Source: UBA8516 sp035455245 (GTDB lineage: Archaea; Thermoproteota; Nitrososphaeria; Nitrososphaerales; Nitrosopumilaceae). From it: DNA of 11,281 nucleotides. Location of the stretch: positions 1-11,281 of the forward strand of contig DATIFN010000048.1 in NCBI GenBank assembly GCA_035455245.1, written 5' to 3'. A program made the translations under genes and the position numbers. The notes under the pieces are model-generated. The model ran no database searches. It saw nothing but the letters and a program-made list of their open reading frames with translations, and was not told the origin of the DNA. Positions 1-6,198 of this stretch are shown here, in pieces. Positions within the stretch are counted from its first letter, which is position 1; each line of letters starts with the position of its first letter.

Positions 1-227
1 ATTATTTTGGGAAGTTTGGCTGAAAAAATAAAATTGTCAGGCGTGTCTTTATACCATTTTAGAGTCATGGACTGGCTTGGGATTCGATAAAATGTTGAAT
101 TTACTTCAGTGTTCTCAAATATCGAGGAATAAAACTTTAGATGGTCTTTTGGGTTTAATGTTTTTGGATAAAAGGGTCCTACCCATCCGGTATAACTCCA
201 TCCAGTACATCCTATTTTAATTTCCAT
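1..227 (-). CDS. DUF72 (YecE-like) family protein, N-terminal part, cut by left window edge
   Basis: The reverse strand reads in frame from an ATG at 227 to the window edge, giving about 75 residues. The start MEIKIGCTGWSYTGW, then GPFYP, a tyrosine/serine-rich helix, and FENTEVNSTFYRIPS match the N-terminus of the DUF72 (YecE-like) family. In that family an IGxSGW-type first strand and a VExNxTFY motif belong to a TIM-barrel-like fold of unknown biochemical function. A full member is roughly 230-270 residues, so about two thirds lie outside the window. The ATG is chosen because the conserved first strand begins right after it. A weak TATA-like box at 251-258 is about 27 bp upstream, which suggests a leaderless message. 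The cupredoxin gene is divergent from it. Family assignment is firm; function is not known. Confidence 0.85.
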   Translation of the reverse strand, partial: MEIKIGCTGWSYTGWVGPFYPKTLNPKDHLKFYSSIFENTEVNSTFYRIPSQSMTLKWYKDTPDNFIFSAKLPKI

Positions 228-250
228 GATAAAATGAATCTGTGGACTAA

Positions 251-258
251 ATCTAAAT
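251..258 (-). promoter_or_regulatory. Weak TATA-like box of the DUF72 gene
   Basis: On the reverse strand ATTTAGAT is centred about 27 bp before the ATG at 227. That is the spacing expected for an archaeal TATA box driving a leaderless transcript. The match is weak and rests mainly on spacing. Confidence 0.3.
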
Positions 259-374
259 CTTGATTATTCCTTTAGATTAATAATTTGACCATGGCCACTA
301 GATTCAGAACCAATCAAGGGTCATGTTAAGAAAAGAATAGCAAACAATATCTTTCACGGTTAACAATAATTTCC

Positions 375-1610
375 ATGAAATCTGGCGGTTCTATTTTAAA
401 ATATATTCTTGCAGCAAAAAACCCAGCCATTGTTATTCTGACTCTGTCAATTTCACTATACTCACCAGGGTTTATCCAGTCTGTAATGGCAGTAGACAAA
501 GAAAATCCAGTCTCAGCCACACTTGACAAAGAGTTTGAACTGAAAATAAACCAGACAGCACTTGTTGGCTCTGAAAACATAAAGATCAAGTTTCTAAATG
601 TAACCCAAGATTCCAGATGTCCTTCCGATGTAAAGTGTGCATGGCAGGGACAGGCAGTTGTTACGGTTAACATCAAACAAAATGATCAGGAACTAGGCGA
701 CTTTAAACTGACTAGTGTTGCGGGACAGGAAGATGCGGCAATCAAGAAATTTATCGGCCAACAAATAAAGCTAGTAAATGTTAGCCCATATCCTGTCAGT
801 ACAAGAACAATCCAGCCCTCTGATTATGTGGCCACTTTCATTGTTTCAAATACACTTGACAAGACAATTCTAATTTCAAAGGGCTCCTCCAAACAAGGAT
901 GTGAAAAAATAGAGACGTGCTTTTTCCCCCACTCTATTACCGTAAAACCTGATACGTTGGTAACATGGATTAACATGGACTCGGAGTCTCACACAGTCAC
1001 AAGCGGTACCATAAAGGATGGCCCAGATGGGATATTTGGAAGCGACCTGATATCGCCAGGTGATTCTTTTTCCCACAGATTCACAACAGGAAATCCTCAA
1101 AATTATTATTGCATGATTCACCCCTGGATGATTGGATCGGTAACAGTTGAATTCAGTCCCTTTGACATAAACCAAAAAATTTACACAGAACAACAGGCAA
1201 CAATGGATAAATCAGTGATAATTGAGATCCAAACAACCGAACCCACGGCCTTTGAACAGCTAGGCATGCATGCTTATTTTAGAAACTCTACTGACGACAT
1301 TATTACAGACATTAATTATGATATTGAGGTAACACAAAACAAGGTTGCTGTGCTAGACATTAAAGGACAGTACAGCCATACTGGAATAGATGAACACTGG
1401 ACAGACCCACTACATTCTGATTCTCCTGTAGATGTCAAAGTGACAATCTTGGGAATCGGAAAGCCAGGTGATGAATCCAACTGGTTTGGTCCCAAAGGAG
1501 ATGCTGTAGTATTTTCCGCAGTTCCAGAATTTCCCATAGCTGGTTTAATCATGGTTGTAAGCATGGTTGCAATCCTATTTGTTACAACTATGCAGAGCAA
1601 GAGATTATAG
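375..1610 (+). CDS. Secreted, membrane-anchored multidomain cupredoxin (plastocyanin-like)
   Basis: A 411-residue exported protein. Residues about 15-39 form a hydrophobic signal segment. Residues about 50-157 form a beta-rich domain with a DSRCPSDVKCAWQG motif (Cys81, Cys88), a pattern seen in small exported domains of unknown role. Residues about 163-259 are a type-1 copper domain: His206 in SHTV, then Cys246, His249 and Met252 in CMIHPWM, matching the plastocyanin/amicyanin ligand set. Cys176 and Cys182 could form a disulfide. Residues about 278-380 are a further beta-rich region. The C-terminus has PEFPIAG (384-390), a hydrophobic helix and a basic end, resembling the PEF/PEFG-type tails of thaumarchaeal surface proteins. 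It probably carries electrons or binds copper outside the membrane, as in copper-rich ammonia-oxidising archaea (inference). No clear TATA box or ribosome binding site was found. The ADP-ribosylglycohydrolase gene follows closely. Confidence 0.88.
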   Translation: MKSGGSILKYILAAKNPAIVILTLSISLYSPGFIQSVMAVDKENPVSATLDKEFELKINQTALVGSENIKIKFLNVTQDSRCPSDVKCAWQGQAVVTVNIKQNDQELGDFKLTSVAGQEDAAIKKFIGQQIKLVNVSPYPVSTRTIQPSDYVATFIVSNTLDKTILISKGSSKQGCEKIETCFFPHSITVKPDTLVTWINMDSESHTVTSGTIKDGPDGIFGSDLISPGDSFSHRFTTGNPQNYYCMIHPWMIGSVTVEFSPFDINQKIYTEQQATMDKSVIIEIQTTEPTAFEQLGMHAYFRNSTDDIITDINYDIEVTQNKVAVLDIKGQYSHTGIDEHWTDPLHSDSPVDVKVTILGIGKPGDESNWFGPKGDAVVFSAVPEFPIAGLIMVVSMVAILFVTTMQSKRL

Positions 1611-1617
1611 CTGTGAT

Positions 1618-2547
1618 TTGTCAGAATTAATCAAGCGCTATCAGGGTTCTCTTATTGGATTGGCAGTAGGGGATGCACTAGGAACAACACTTGAATTCAA
1701 ACCTAGAGGATCCTTTGCACCAATCAATGATATTGTAGGAGGTGGTCCTTTTAATCTAAAACCGGGCGAATGGACTGATGACACTTCGATGGCATTGTGT
1801 CTTGCAGATAGTCTGATAAAAAAGAAAAGTTTTGATCCAGCCGACCAGCTCAGAAGATATTTGATGTGGCGCAATAAAGGCTATCTTAGCAGCAATGGCA
1901 GATGTTTTGATGTGGGCATGACAACACAACGGGCATTATCGGAATTTGAAAAGACTGGAAAAAGATATTGTGGACCAAAGGCTCCAGAATTTTCTGGAAA
2001 TGGCTCTATAATGCGACTAGCTCCTGTTCCACTCTTCTTTGCAAACCATCCAGCAAAAGCAATTGAGATGTCTGGCAAGAGCTCAAGAACAACTCATGGC
2101 AGTGTTTATTCTATTGATGCGTGCAGATACCTTGGAGCTTTGATAGTAGGAGCTTTAATGGGGGACAGCAAGGAAAAGATTCTGTCATCCTATTACAGCC
2201 CAGTTGCAGACTATTGGAAAAACCATCCATTAACAGCACCTATAGAGGAAATTGCAAGCGGGTCATTCAAGAGACGTAACCCGCCGGATATTTGTGGTTC
2301 AGGGTTTGTAGTAAAATCACTAGAGGCTGCTCTTTGGGCATTCCATAACAGTGATTCGTTCATGGATGGATGTTTAAAAGCAGTGAATCTTGGTGACGAC
2401 GCTGACACAACTGGTGCCGTATATGGACAATTGGCCGGAGCATACTATGGTCTTGATCTCATTCCTAAATCATGGAGAGAAAAAATTGCTTTGCGAAGTC
2501 AGATAGAGTCTATGGCAAAAACCATTTTCGAAATGAAATTCTTGTAA
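1618..2547 (+). CDS. ADP-ribosylglycohydrolase (DraG/ARH family)
   Basis: A cytoplasmic-type enzyme expected to remove ADP-ribose from proteins or other acceptors with two Mg ions. From the TTG at 1618 the protein has 309 residues, within the usual 270-350. Motifs in order: LIGLAVGDALG near the N-terminus; WTDDTSMAL (TDDT at 53-56, metal ligands); GNGSIMRLAPV (127-137); TTHGS; and LGDDADTTGAVYGQLAGAYYG (DDADTTG 260-266, second metal site). These are the family's hallmark residues and all are present. The start is uncertain because no ATG precedes the first conserved strand. TTG 1618 gives a typical N-terminus and begins 7 bases after the cupredoxin stop. An in-frame TTG at 1567 would add 17 residues overlapping the cupredoxin gene. 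The spacing suggests co-transcription. No ADP-ribosyltransferase partner is visible, so the substrate is unknown. Confidence 0.92.
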   Translation: MSELIKRYQGSLIGLAVGDALGTTLEFKPRGSFAPINDIVGGGPFNLKPGEWTDDTSMALCLADSLIKKKSFDPADQLRRYLMWRNKGYLSSNGRCFDVGMTTQRALSEFEKTGKRYCGPKAPEFSGNGSIMRLAPVPLFFANHPAKAIEMSGKSSRTTHGSVYSIDACRYLGALIVGALMGDSKEKILSSYYSPVADYWKNHPLTAPIEEIASGSFKRRNPPDICGSGFVVKSLEAALWAFHNSDSFMDGCLKAVNLGDDADTTGAVYGQLAGAYYGLDLIPKSWREKIALRSQIESMAKTIFEMKFL

Positions 2548-2624
2548 TCATGGAAGATATGTAATTTGTCTAAATTATAATTTTATTTACTAACCCAGAA
2601 TATTTTTGCAATTGTGTTTCTCAG

Positions 2625-2631
2625 TTTTTTT
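2625..2631 (+). terminator. Oligo-T tract after the ADP-ribosylglycohydrolase gene
   Basis: Seven Ts lie about 80 bases after the stop at 2547, in the short gap between convergent genes. Archaeal RNA polymerase commonly terminates at U-runs without a hairpin, so this is a reasonable terminator. There is no other evidence. Confidence 0.35.
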
Positions 2632-2653
2632 CTGTCTAAACAATAAAACGAAA

Positions 2654-3778
2654 TTAAATTAGTGGGTTTACGACCTTTCCCATAAACAAGATCATACCTG
2701 TTTTGTCACTTACAATAAGAAAAATGAAAGGATGGTCTACTCTGAATATTTTTGGCAATCTCGGATGTCTACCTGATATCATCACGGTTCCAGTCGCAGC
2801 TGCAGCCTCTGTCCCTTTCTCGTCTACTCCAATGAAGGTTCGATGAATCACATTGTTTAGGAATAAATCTTTACCTCCTGAAATTCCTTCAAAATTTGCA
2901 TTTTTTGGATCAAAGGCAGAGGAGATTCCCATCTTTTCCAGGTTGCCGACAAGGTCATACTTTGATTCAAAGCTGAACTTGGGTAGGAAAACCTGAATTT
3001 GTTCTTGCCATAATCCATCTTTCCATTGATTGAAAGTTGTCAACGATAGTTTCTTTTCTAGGGACAACAGATCAAGAGTTCTTGGTAACAAAACAAACAT
3101 CGACAAATCACCTCCCTGATAAGGGATTTTCAGAATCTCCAGTTCATCAGTGGATGTATATCCAAATAATGCCGTAACCTCCATCATGGGAATCCTTACT
3201 ATTTCTTGCTTGGAAATTCTGAAATCTTCTTTTCTTGTTCGCTTGCTATCAAACGGTCTGGCCCACTTTCCAAGAAAGTATACCGCATTTGTAATTACAG
3301 CCAGGGTATTAGAAGGGATTGAGCCCCGAGAAAATAATTCCTTTATCTTGCCATTTGTCTTTTCCTCGGTCCACCTGTTTATTTTCTGACGTGAACCTTC
3401 AGAATCTTTCCTAAAATCAAGATTCTCTATTTTTGCAAGATAATTTTTTTCTATTGTTTCTCCAAATTCTCCTAAAACTGGAAAATCAATTTGGATCCAA
3501 AGAGCATTTGCAGAATACAGTATGAAGTTCTTGTTTGAATTGTTTAATTCCAGGAGGAATTCATGTGTCATTTTTCTTCTGATTCTGTCATCCATTATGA
3601 AATGGAACACTGATCCTATTTCCTTTTGGGTCTTACCTCTTGCTCCTTCAAACATCATCGAAATTGCACTTGAAATACTGTAAGGAGAAATGAATGCATT
3701 TACTTGAATTTCTTTTGTTAGTTTGGAAAACATTTCAAAGGAAAATTCATTGTTTAGGTATGCAAACTCTTCCAACAA
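2654..3778 (-). CDS. Serpin (serine/cysteine protease inhibitor family), probably inhibitory and cytoplasmic
   Basis: The 374 residues span a complete serpin fold. Hallmarks: SPYSISSAISMMFEGARGKT (31-50), the NAVYFLGKWARPFD strand (164-177), IPYQGGDLSMFVLLP (218-232), the hinge VDEKGTEAAAATGT (318-331), and FRVDHPFIFLI (345-355). The hinge has Glu320 at P17, Gly at P15, Thr at P14 and a run of alanines at P12-P9, as in inhibitory serpins. Counting 17 residues from the hinge Glu places P1 at Gly336, next to Arg337; the loop is about three residues longer than in antitrypsin, so Arg337 or Arg340 could also be P1 (inference). No signal peptide is seen: the first helix (NNEFSFEMFSKL) starts at residue 9. 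The start is TTG (3778), since the only nearby ATG (residue 16) would cut into that helix and a stop lies just upstream. Serpins are uncommon in archaea. Confidence 0.93.
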   Translation of the reverse strand: MLEEFAYLNNEFSFEMFSKLTKEIQVNAFISPYSISSAISMMFEGARGKTQKEIGSVFHFIMDDRIRRKMTHEFLLELNNSNKNFILYSANALWIQIDFPVLGEFGETIEKNYLAKIENLDFRKDSEGSRQKINRWTEEKTNGKIKELFSRGSIPSNTLAVITNAVYFLGKWARPFDSKRTRKEDFRISKQEIVRIPMMEVTALFGYTSTDELEILKIPYQGGDLSMFVLLPRTLDLLSLEKKLSLTTFNQWKDGLWQEQIQVFLPKFSFESKYDLVGNLEKMGISSAFDPKNANFEGISGGKDLFLNNVIHRTFIGVDEKGTEAAAATGTVMISGRHPRLPKIFRVDHPFIFLIVSDKTGMILFMGKVVNPLI

Positions 3779-3805
3779 ATTAGAATTAGTCCAAGTCTAC
3801 TTAGG

Positions 3806-3813
3806 TTTTATGA
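3806..3813 (-). promoter_or_regulatory. Possible TATA box of the serpin gene
   Basis: CATAAAAC on the reverse strand is centred about 31 bp before the TTG start at 3778. This predicts a leader of only a few bases. It is supported by AT content and spacing only. Confidence 0.3.
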
Positions 3814-3950
3814 GAAAAAATGAAAAATCTATTTCTTGTTAACGGTTGAAGCTTGATAAATCTAGATCTTAAAATTACAAAGACCAAATTATTGCTTCCT
3901 CACGAACATCATGGCCTTTGATTGAACCAGAAAGTGATGTCATGATGAGG

Positions 3951-3958
3951 TATAATTA
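3951..3958 (+). promoter_or_regulatory. TATA box of the VOC-family gene
   Basis: TATAATTA is centred about 26 bp before the ATG at 3981, predicting transcription from or next to the start codon. A GGAGG at 3963-3967 looks like a Shine-Dalgarno site. It is 13 bases from the ATG and would lie upstream of the predicted transcript start, so it may be coincidental or used by a longer message. Confidence 0.45.
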
Positions 3959-3980
3959 ACCTGGAGGAAACTGAATATCT

Positions 3981-4466
3981 ATGGCCAAAGCTCATGTCCG
4001 CATCCAAGGACTATTTGAAGCACATCTAACCGTAAGCGATTTGAAACATTCATTGAATTTCTATCAAAATGTTGTAGGTCTCACGCTTGCCTATGAGGTC
4101 AAAGAACGCAATGCTGCGTTCCTTTGGATAGGCAATAATGATTCTTCCAAAAAAAGGTCAATGCTTGGTCTATGGTCTTTAGGGTCTGCTCCAGTTGGAA
4201 TGAATTTACATCTAGCGTTTGAGGTGACCACCAAAGACCTTTTAGGTTCACCAAAAATTTTAGCGCAACACGGAGTTAGGACCATTTCCTTTTTTGGAGA
4301 AAAAACTACTGAACCAGACGTAATAGGATGGATTCCTGCTGCATCAATTTACTTTCGCGACCCTGATGGTCATCTGCTTGAATACTTGTCCTTGCTGAAC
4401 GAGAAACCCAGACCTGAAATTGGGATTGTTCCTTGGTCAAAGTGGACCGCGAAGCAAAAACAATAG
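3981..4466 (+). CDS. VOC superfamily (glyoxalase/dioxygenase-fold) protein
   Basis: A 161-residue protein with two beta-alpha-beta-beta-beta modules. The N-terminal module has GLFEAHLTVSDLKHSLNFYQNVVGL (10-34), the usual first strand and helix, with His15 as a probable metal ligand. The second has MNLHLAFEV (74-82, His77) and ends with YFRDPDGHLLEYLSLL (124-139), where Glu134 occupies the usual glutamate ligand position. The superfamily includes glyoxalase I, extradiol dioxygenases, fosfomycin/bleomycin resistance proteins and epimerases. Nothing here picks one reaction. Single-chain proteins of this size normally act as dimers. The gene is divergent from the serpin and appears to be its own transcription unit. 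A short hairpin at 4474-4488 follows the stop. Confidence 0.85.
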   Translation: MAKAHVRIQGLFEAHLTVSDLKHSLNFYQNVVGLTLAYEVKERNAAFLWIGNNDSSKKRSMLGLWSLGSAPVGMNLHLAFEVTTKDLLGSPKILAQHGVRTISFFGEKTTEPDVIGWIPAASIYFRDPDGHLLEYLSLLNEKPRPEIGIVPWSKWTAKQKQ

Positions 4467-4473
4467 ACTCTGG

Positions 4474-4488
4474 GTGGAATTTTTCCAC
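4474..4488 (+). terminator. Small hairpin just after the VOC gene
   Basis: GTGGAA (4474-4479) and TTCCAC (4483-4488) form a 6-bp stem with a 3-base loop, containing five Ts, 8 bases after the stop. It could mark the transcript end but has no following U-run. It also overlaps the start of a degenerate repeat, so it is a weak call. Confidence 0.25.
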
Positions 4489-4582
4489 TAATGTTGAATC
4501 TTCAGATTGGGTGTTGAATTATTCTAAATTGTTATCTAGGTCTAACCTAATCAGCATCAACAATTTGTTAGCAATCTCTAAA
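4478..4582. repeat. Degenerate direct repeat, copy 1 (about 105 bp)
   Basis: This segment aligns end to end with 4894-4997. Shared blocks are a 16-base exact core (GTTGAATCTTCAGATT, here 4493-4508), CAACAATTT near the right end, and ATCTCTAAA at the end. The middle is diverged. The copies flank the 83-aa membrane protein gene. On the reverse strand both copies contain a short SEDSTLV-coding stretch, which hints at decayed coding DNA. Confidence 0.6.
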
Positions 4583-4600
4583 CCAACACACATTACCCAA

Positions 4601-4852
4601 TCAAACCGCTTTCTTTTTTCTACCTATGAAGAAAATAATAGCTCCAACAGCTAAAATGATAATTCCGCCAAATCCAATCAAAGGCAGAATCGGACTCATG
4701 GTATACAAGACAAAATCTAGTCCTTCCATAGGGCGCATTATAGGAATTTCACTTGGGATGTTCCACCACATATTTTGAGCTAGTGCAACAAGTGAAAAAC
4801 TTGCAAATGTTAAACAAGTTCCAGTTACCAAAAAGACTAGACTGAGTTTCAC
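4601..4852 (-). CDS. Small two-helix membrane protein, unknown function
   Basis: An 83-residue protein from a GTG start. Residues about 4-25 form a hydrophobic segment (a transmembrane helix or uncleaved signal). Residues 26-48 are a short polar loop with WWN and proline-rich stretches. Residues about 50-77 form a second helix (PLIGFGGIIILAVGAIIFFIG), followed by the basic tail RKKKAV, which should stay cytoplasmic. Both ends would be inside, with the loop outside. The family is not recognised. Supporting the start, a TATA-like GTTTAAGG on the reverse strand is centred 25-26 bp before the GTG, which predicts a leaderless message; an overlapping ATG is out of frame. The gene stands alone between two diverged copies of a direct repeat. 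Confidence 0.6.
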   Translation of the reverse strand: MKLSLVFLVTGTCLTFASFSLVALAQNMWWNIPSEIPIMRPMEGLDFVLYTMSPILPLIGFGGIIILAVGAIIFFIGRKKKAV

Positions 4853-4873
4853 ATGATTATTGGCTTGTACTAT

Positions 4874-4881
4874 CCTTAAAC
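4874..4881 (-). promoter_or_regulatory. TATA-like box of the two-helix membrane protein gene
   Basis: GTTTAAGG on the reverse strand is centred 25-26 bp before the GTG start at 4852. It fits the leaderless spacing seen for several other genes here. Confidence 0.35.
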
Positions 4882-4893
4882 GATTTCCGCTCT

Positions 4894-4997
4894 AATATTG
4901 CCACCAGTGTTGAATCTTCAGATTTGGGTTGAAATTCTTCTTAAACGCAGATTGGCTTTACAGGAACCAGACCAACAATTTCTCAGAAATCTCTAAA
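4894..4997. repeat. Degenerate direct repeat, copy 2 (about 104 bp)
   Basis: The second copy of the repeat at 4478-4582, in the same orientation, with the exact core at 4909-4924. It lies just upstream of the promoter of the 83-aa gene and reaches the terminator region of the DsrE operon. Confidence 0.6.
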
Positions 4998-5011
4998 AAA
5001 GAAAAAAGGGG
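4995..5011 (-). terminator. T-rich terminator of the zinc-ribbon/DsrE operon
   Basis: On the reverse strand, CCCC followed by T6, C and T6 starts about 33 bases after the DsrE-like stop at 5044. This fits a typical archaeal U-tract terminator. No convincing stem precedes it. Confidence 0.55.
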
Positions 5012-5043
5012 TTTCTTGAAGCATGGTTTCATGATTTTTTGCT

Positions 5044-5400
5044 CTAGAAATTCATTATAATAAAGCCACCTGAGACAAGCTTTTTTACGTCTATATGTTG
5101 GTCTTTTTCTTCAATAAGATCCACTTTGCATTCTTGAACCGCATCTTTCGCTCCAAAGGCCGTCGCACAAAATAGACACGCTCCTTCCAATTTGTCCTTT
5201 ACCGTCTCAAACAAGCCATTTGCTATATGATCCTTTTTGGATAACTCGTGAACCCATTTTGTTCCAGTACCGTCAAAGTAAAGCTTGACTTCATCTCTTG
5301 CTTCTTTAAACTGTTTGACAGCTTCTAACGCATTCACTACTCGTCCCAAGCCTTCCGGTGTTACCACATCAGCAAACACAAACACTGCTACTTTTGTCAT
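5044..5400 (-). CDS. DsrE-like family protein
   Basis: A 118-residue protein with a DsrE/DsrF-like fold: a first strand KVAVFVFADVVTPEGLGRVVNALEAVKQF (3-31), a second strand DEVKLYFDGTGTKWV (36-50), a region ACLFCATAFGAKDAV (74-88), and a C-terminal LVSGGFIIMNF strand (108-118). Relatives take part in sulfur-relay or sulfur-trafficking reactions, often as oligomers using a cysteine. Cys75 and Cys78 form a CxxC in the loop where DsrE-like proteins often keep a functional cysteine; Cys91 is a third. No other sulfur-transfer gene is visible, so a sulfur role is only suggested. The ATG overlaps the preceding TAA by one base and follows a strong GGAGGTGA, so the gene is translated within the operon. 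Confidence 0.8.
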   Translation of the reverse strand: MTKVAVFVFADVVTPEGLGRVVNALEAVKQFKEARDEVKLYFDGTGTKWVHELSKKDHIANGLFETVKDKLEGACLFCATAFGAKDAVQECKVDLIEEKDQHIDVKKLVSGGFIIMNF

Positions 5401-5723
5401 TATTTCACCTCCATTCCCAAAACTCTTCTTTGAGATTCTAGGATCGGAATGTCATTGGCACTCATATCACGCTTTTTTACCAGCAAATCTTTGTCAGATT
5501 CCAAATGTTCATTTCCATATGTGCGGCACCAATTATTGTTAAACACTTGATTTTTGAACCTTTGATTAATTTTAAAAAATATAGCAGTCATTAGATTATA
5601 AAAAAACATGCTTCCACAATCTTTGCAAGTACCAATTTCTTGATTTATTTGTAAAGACGTGCTTCCACACTTTGTACAAATTTTTATTTTGTCATCTATG
5701 GGCTTTTTCATTTTAAATCGCAT
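5400..5723 (-). CDS. Zinc-ribbon protein upstream of and coupled to the DsrE-like gene
   Basis: A 107-residue protein. Residues 16-36 form a zinc ribbon with paired knuckles CTKCGS (Cys16, Cys19) and CKDCGS (Cys33, Cys36). The rest (about 37-107) is basic and polar, with a short hydrophobic patch (YNLMTAIFF) and no recognised domain. Zinc ribbons of this kind serve as nucleic-acid or protein docking modules; the target here is unknown. The last base of its TAA is the first base of the DsrE-like ATG, and its final codons contain that gene's ribosome binding site. This implies one message and coupled translation. The ATG at 5723 is used; an in-frame ATG at residue 5 is an alternative. A TATA-like TTTAAAAATA lies at 5761-5770. 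Confidence 0.7.
   Translation of the reverse strand: MRFKMKKPIDDKIKICTKCGSTSLQINQEIGTCKDCGSMFFYNLMTAIFFKINQRFKNQVFNNNWCRTYGNEHLESDKDLLVKKRDMSANDIPILESQRRVLGMEVK
5405..5412 (-). promoter_or_regulatory. Strong Shine-Dalgarno site of the DsrE-like gene
   Basis: GGAGGTGA on the reverse strand lies four bases before the ATG at 5400, inside the 3' end of the upstream zinc-ribbon gene. It is the clearest ribosome binding site in the window and fixes the start of the internal cistron. Confidence 0.7.
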
Positions 5724-5760
5724 CTTCCTTTTGAATCTTTTAGAAAAATTTTTCCAAAAT

Positions 5761-5770
5761 TATTTTTAAA
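5761..5770 (-). promoter_or_regulatory. Possible TATA box of the zinc-ribbon/DsrE operon
   Basis: TTTAAAAATA on the reverse strand is centred about 43 bp before the ATG at 5723. It predicts a leader of roughly 17 bases that contains AAGGAAG. The surroundings are very AT-rich, so the exact box is uncertain. Confidence 0.3.
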
Positions 5771-5792
5771 TTCTTTTTGTATTTCATGACAT

Positions 5793-6125
5793 TCAACATT
5801 GTTTATCATTCCATTTTACGGCTAACTCATCAAAGATCATCATATTGTGTTCCAAAAAATTTGATGGGAAGAATATGACACCATATTTGTCTCCAATGTG
5901 CGATATCAGATTATTTTTCTCTAAAAACCCAAAATGATGCTTTATTGTCTTATAGTCTAGATCAATCCTCTTTGCTAATTGGTTGGCATTTAGTGATTCT
6001 TTTTTTAATATCGATATTATTTTGGTTCGGTTGAAGCCCCCTTTGCTGCCTACAAAGACAAATTCTAGCAATCGTTTTGCTGAAGGATCGACTCTTTGAG
6101 GCTTGAGGAGTATTTGTTCACTCAT
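5793..6125 (-). CDS. Winged helix-turn-helix transcriptional regulator (paralogue of the protein at 8980-9402)
   Basis: A 110-residue protein that is essentially one winged helix-turn-helix. FVGSKGGFNRTKIISILKKESLN (24-46) is helix 1 and the turn. NQLAKRIDLDYKTIKHHFGFLEKNN (48-72) holds the helix-turn-helix, with the recognition helix near YKTIKHHFGFL. LISHIGDKYGVIFFPS (73-88) is the wing. Such ArsR-like proteins bind DNA as dimers. The N-terminal Met-Ser at ATG 6125 is preferred; a GTG at 6131 would add two residues. It is divergent from the RHH gene. A palindromic box at 6145-6158 sits between its TATA box and the predicted transcript start, so it is probably repressed by whichever protein binds that box. 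Hand alignment with the protein at 8980-9402 gives about half of 95 positions identical. Confidence 0.82.
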   Translation of the reverse strand: MSEQILLKPQRVDPSAKRLLEFVFVGSKGGFNRTKIISILKKESLNANQLAKRIDLDYKTIKHHFGFLEKNNLISHIGDKYGVIFFPSNFLEHNMMIFDELAVKWNDKQC

Positions 6126-6144
6126 AATCACGCATTCACAATCT

Positions 6145-6158
6145 GATATCTAGATATC
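6145..6158. promoter_or_regulatory. Operator 1: tandem 8-bp palindromic box
   Basis: GATATCTAGATATC is a perfect 14-bp palindrome. With its neighbouring bases it is two adjacent 8-mers, TGATATCT and AGATATCT, in the tandem layout of MetJ met boxes (AGACGTCT). It lies between the TATA box and start codon of the winged-helix gene, where a bound protein would block that promoter. Confidence 0.65.
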
Positions 6159-6160
6159 TC

Positions 6161-6170
6161 AAATATAAAT
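6161..6170 (-). promoter_or_regulatory. TATA box of the winged-helix regulator gene
   Basis: ATTTATATTT on the reverse strand is centred about 40 bp before the ATG at 6125, predicting a leader of about 14 bases. It lies between the two operator boxes. Confidence 0.45.
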
Positions 6171-6180
6171 TCATTGTTTT

Positions 6181-6198
6181 TAGATATCTAGATATCTA
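6181..6198. promoter_or_regulatory. Operator 2: tandem AGATATCT boxes (18-bp perfect palindrome)
   Basis: TAGATATCTAGATATCTA is a perfect 18-bp palindrome made of two head-to-tail AGATATCT boxes (6182-6189 and 6190-6197). Its right edge overlaps the TATA box of the RHH gene, so binding should hinder TATA-binding protein/TFB. Its centre is 38 bp from that of operator 1. Confidence 0.7.

Noticed and set aside
876..1193. 105-aa minus-strand ORF inside the cupredoxin gene
   Set aside because: It is the antisense of the copper domain, whose ligand pattern is unmistakable on the plus strand.
3963..3967. GGAGG as the ribosome binding site of the VOC gene
   Set aside because: It is 13 bases from the ATG, and the TATA box at 3951-3958 predicts a transcript starting after it. 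Kept only as a possibility for a longer message.
4433..4654. 73-aa plus-strand ORF after the VOC gene
   Set aside because: It starts at a TTG inside the VOC gene, crosses the degenerate repeat and overlaps the end of the membrane protein gene. It has no domain, and the equivalent frame in the second repeat copy is broken by stops.
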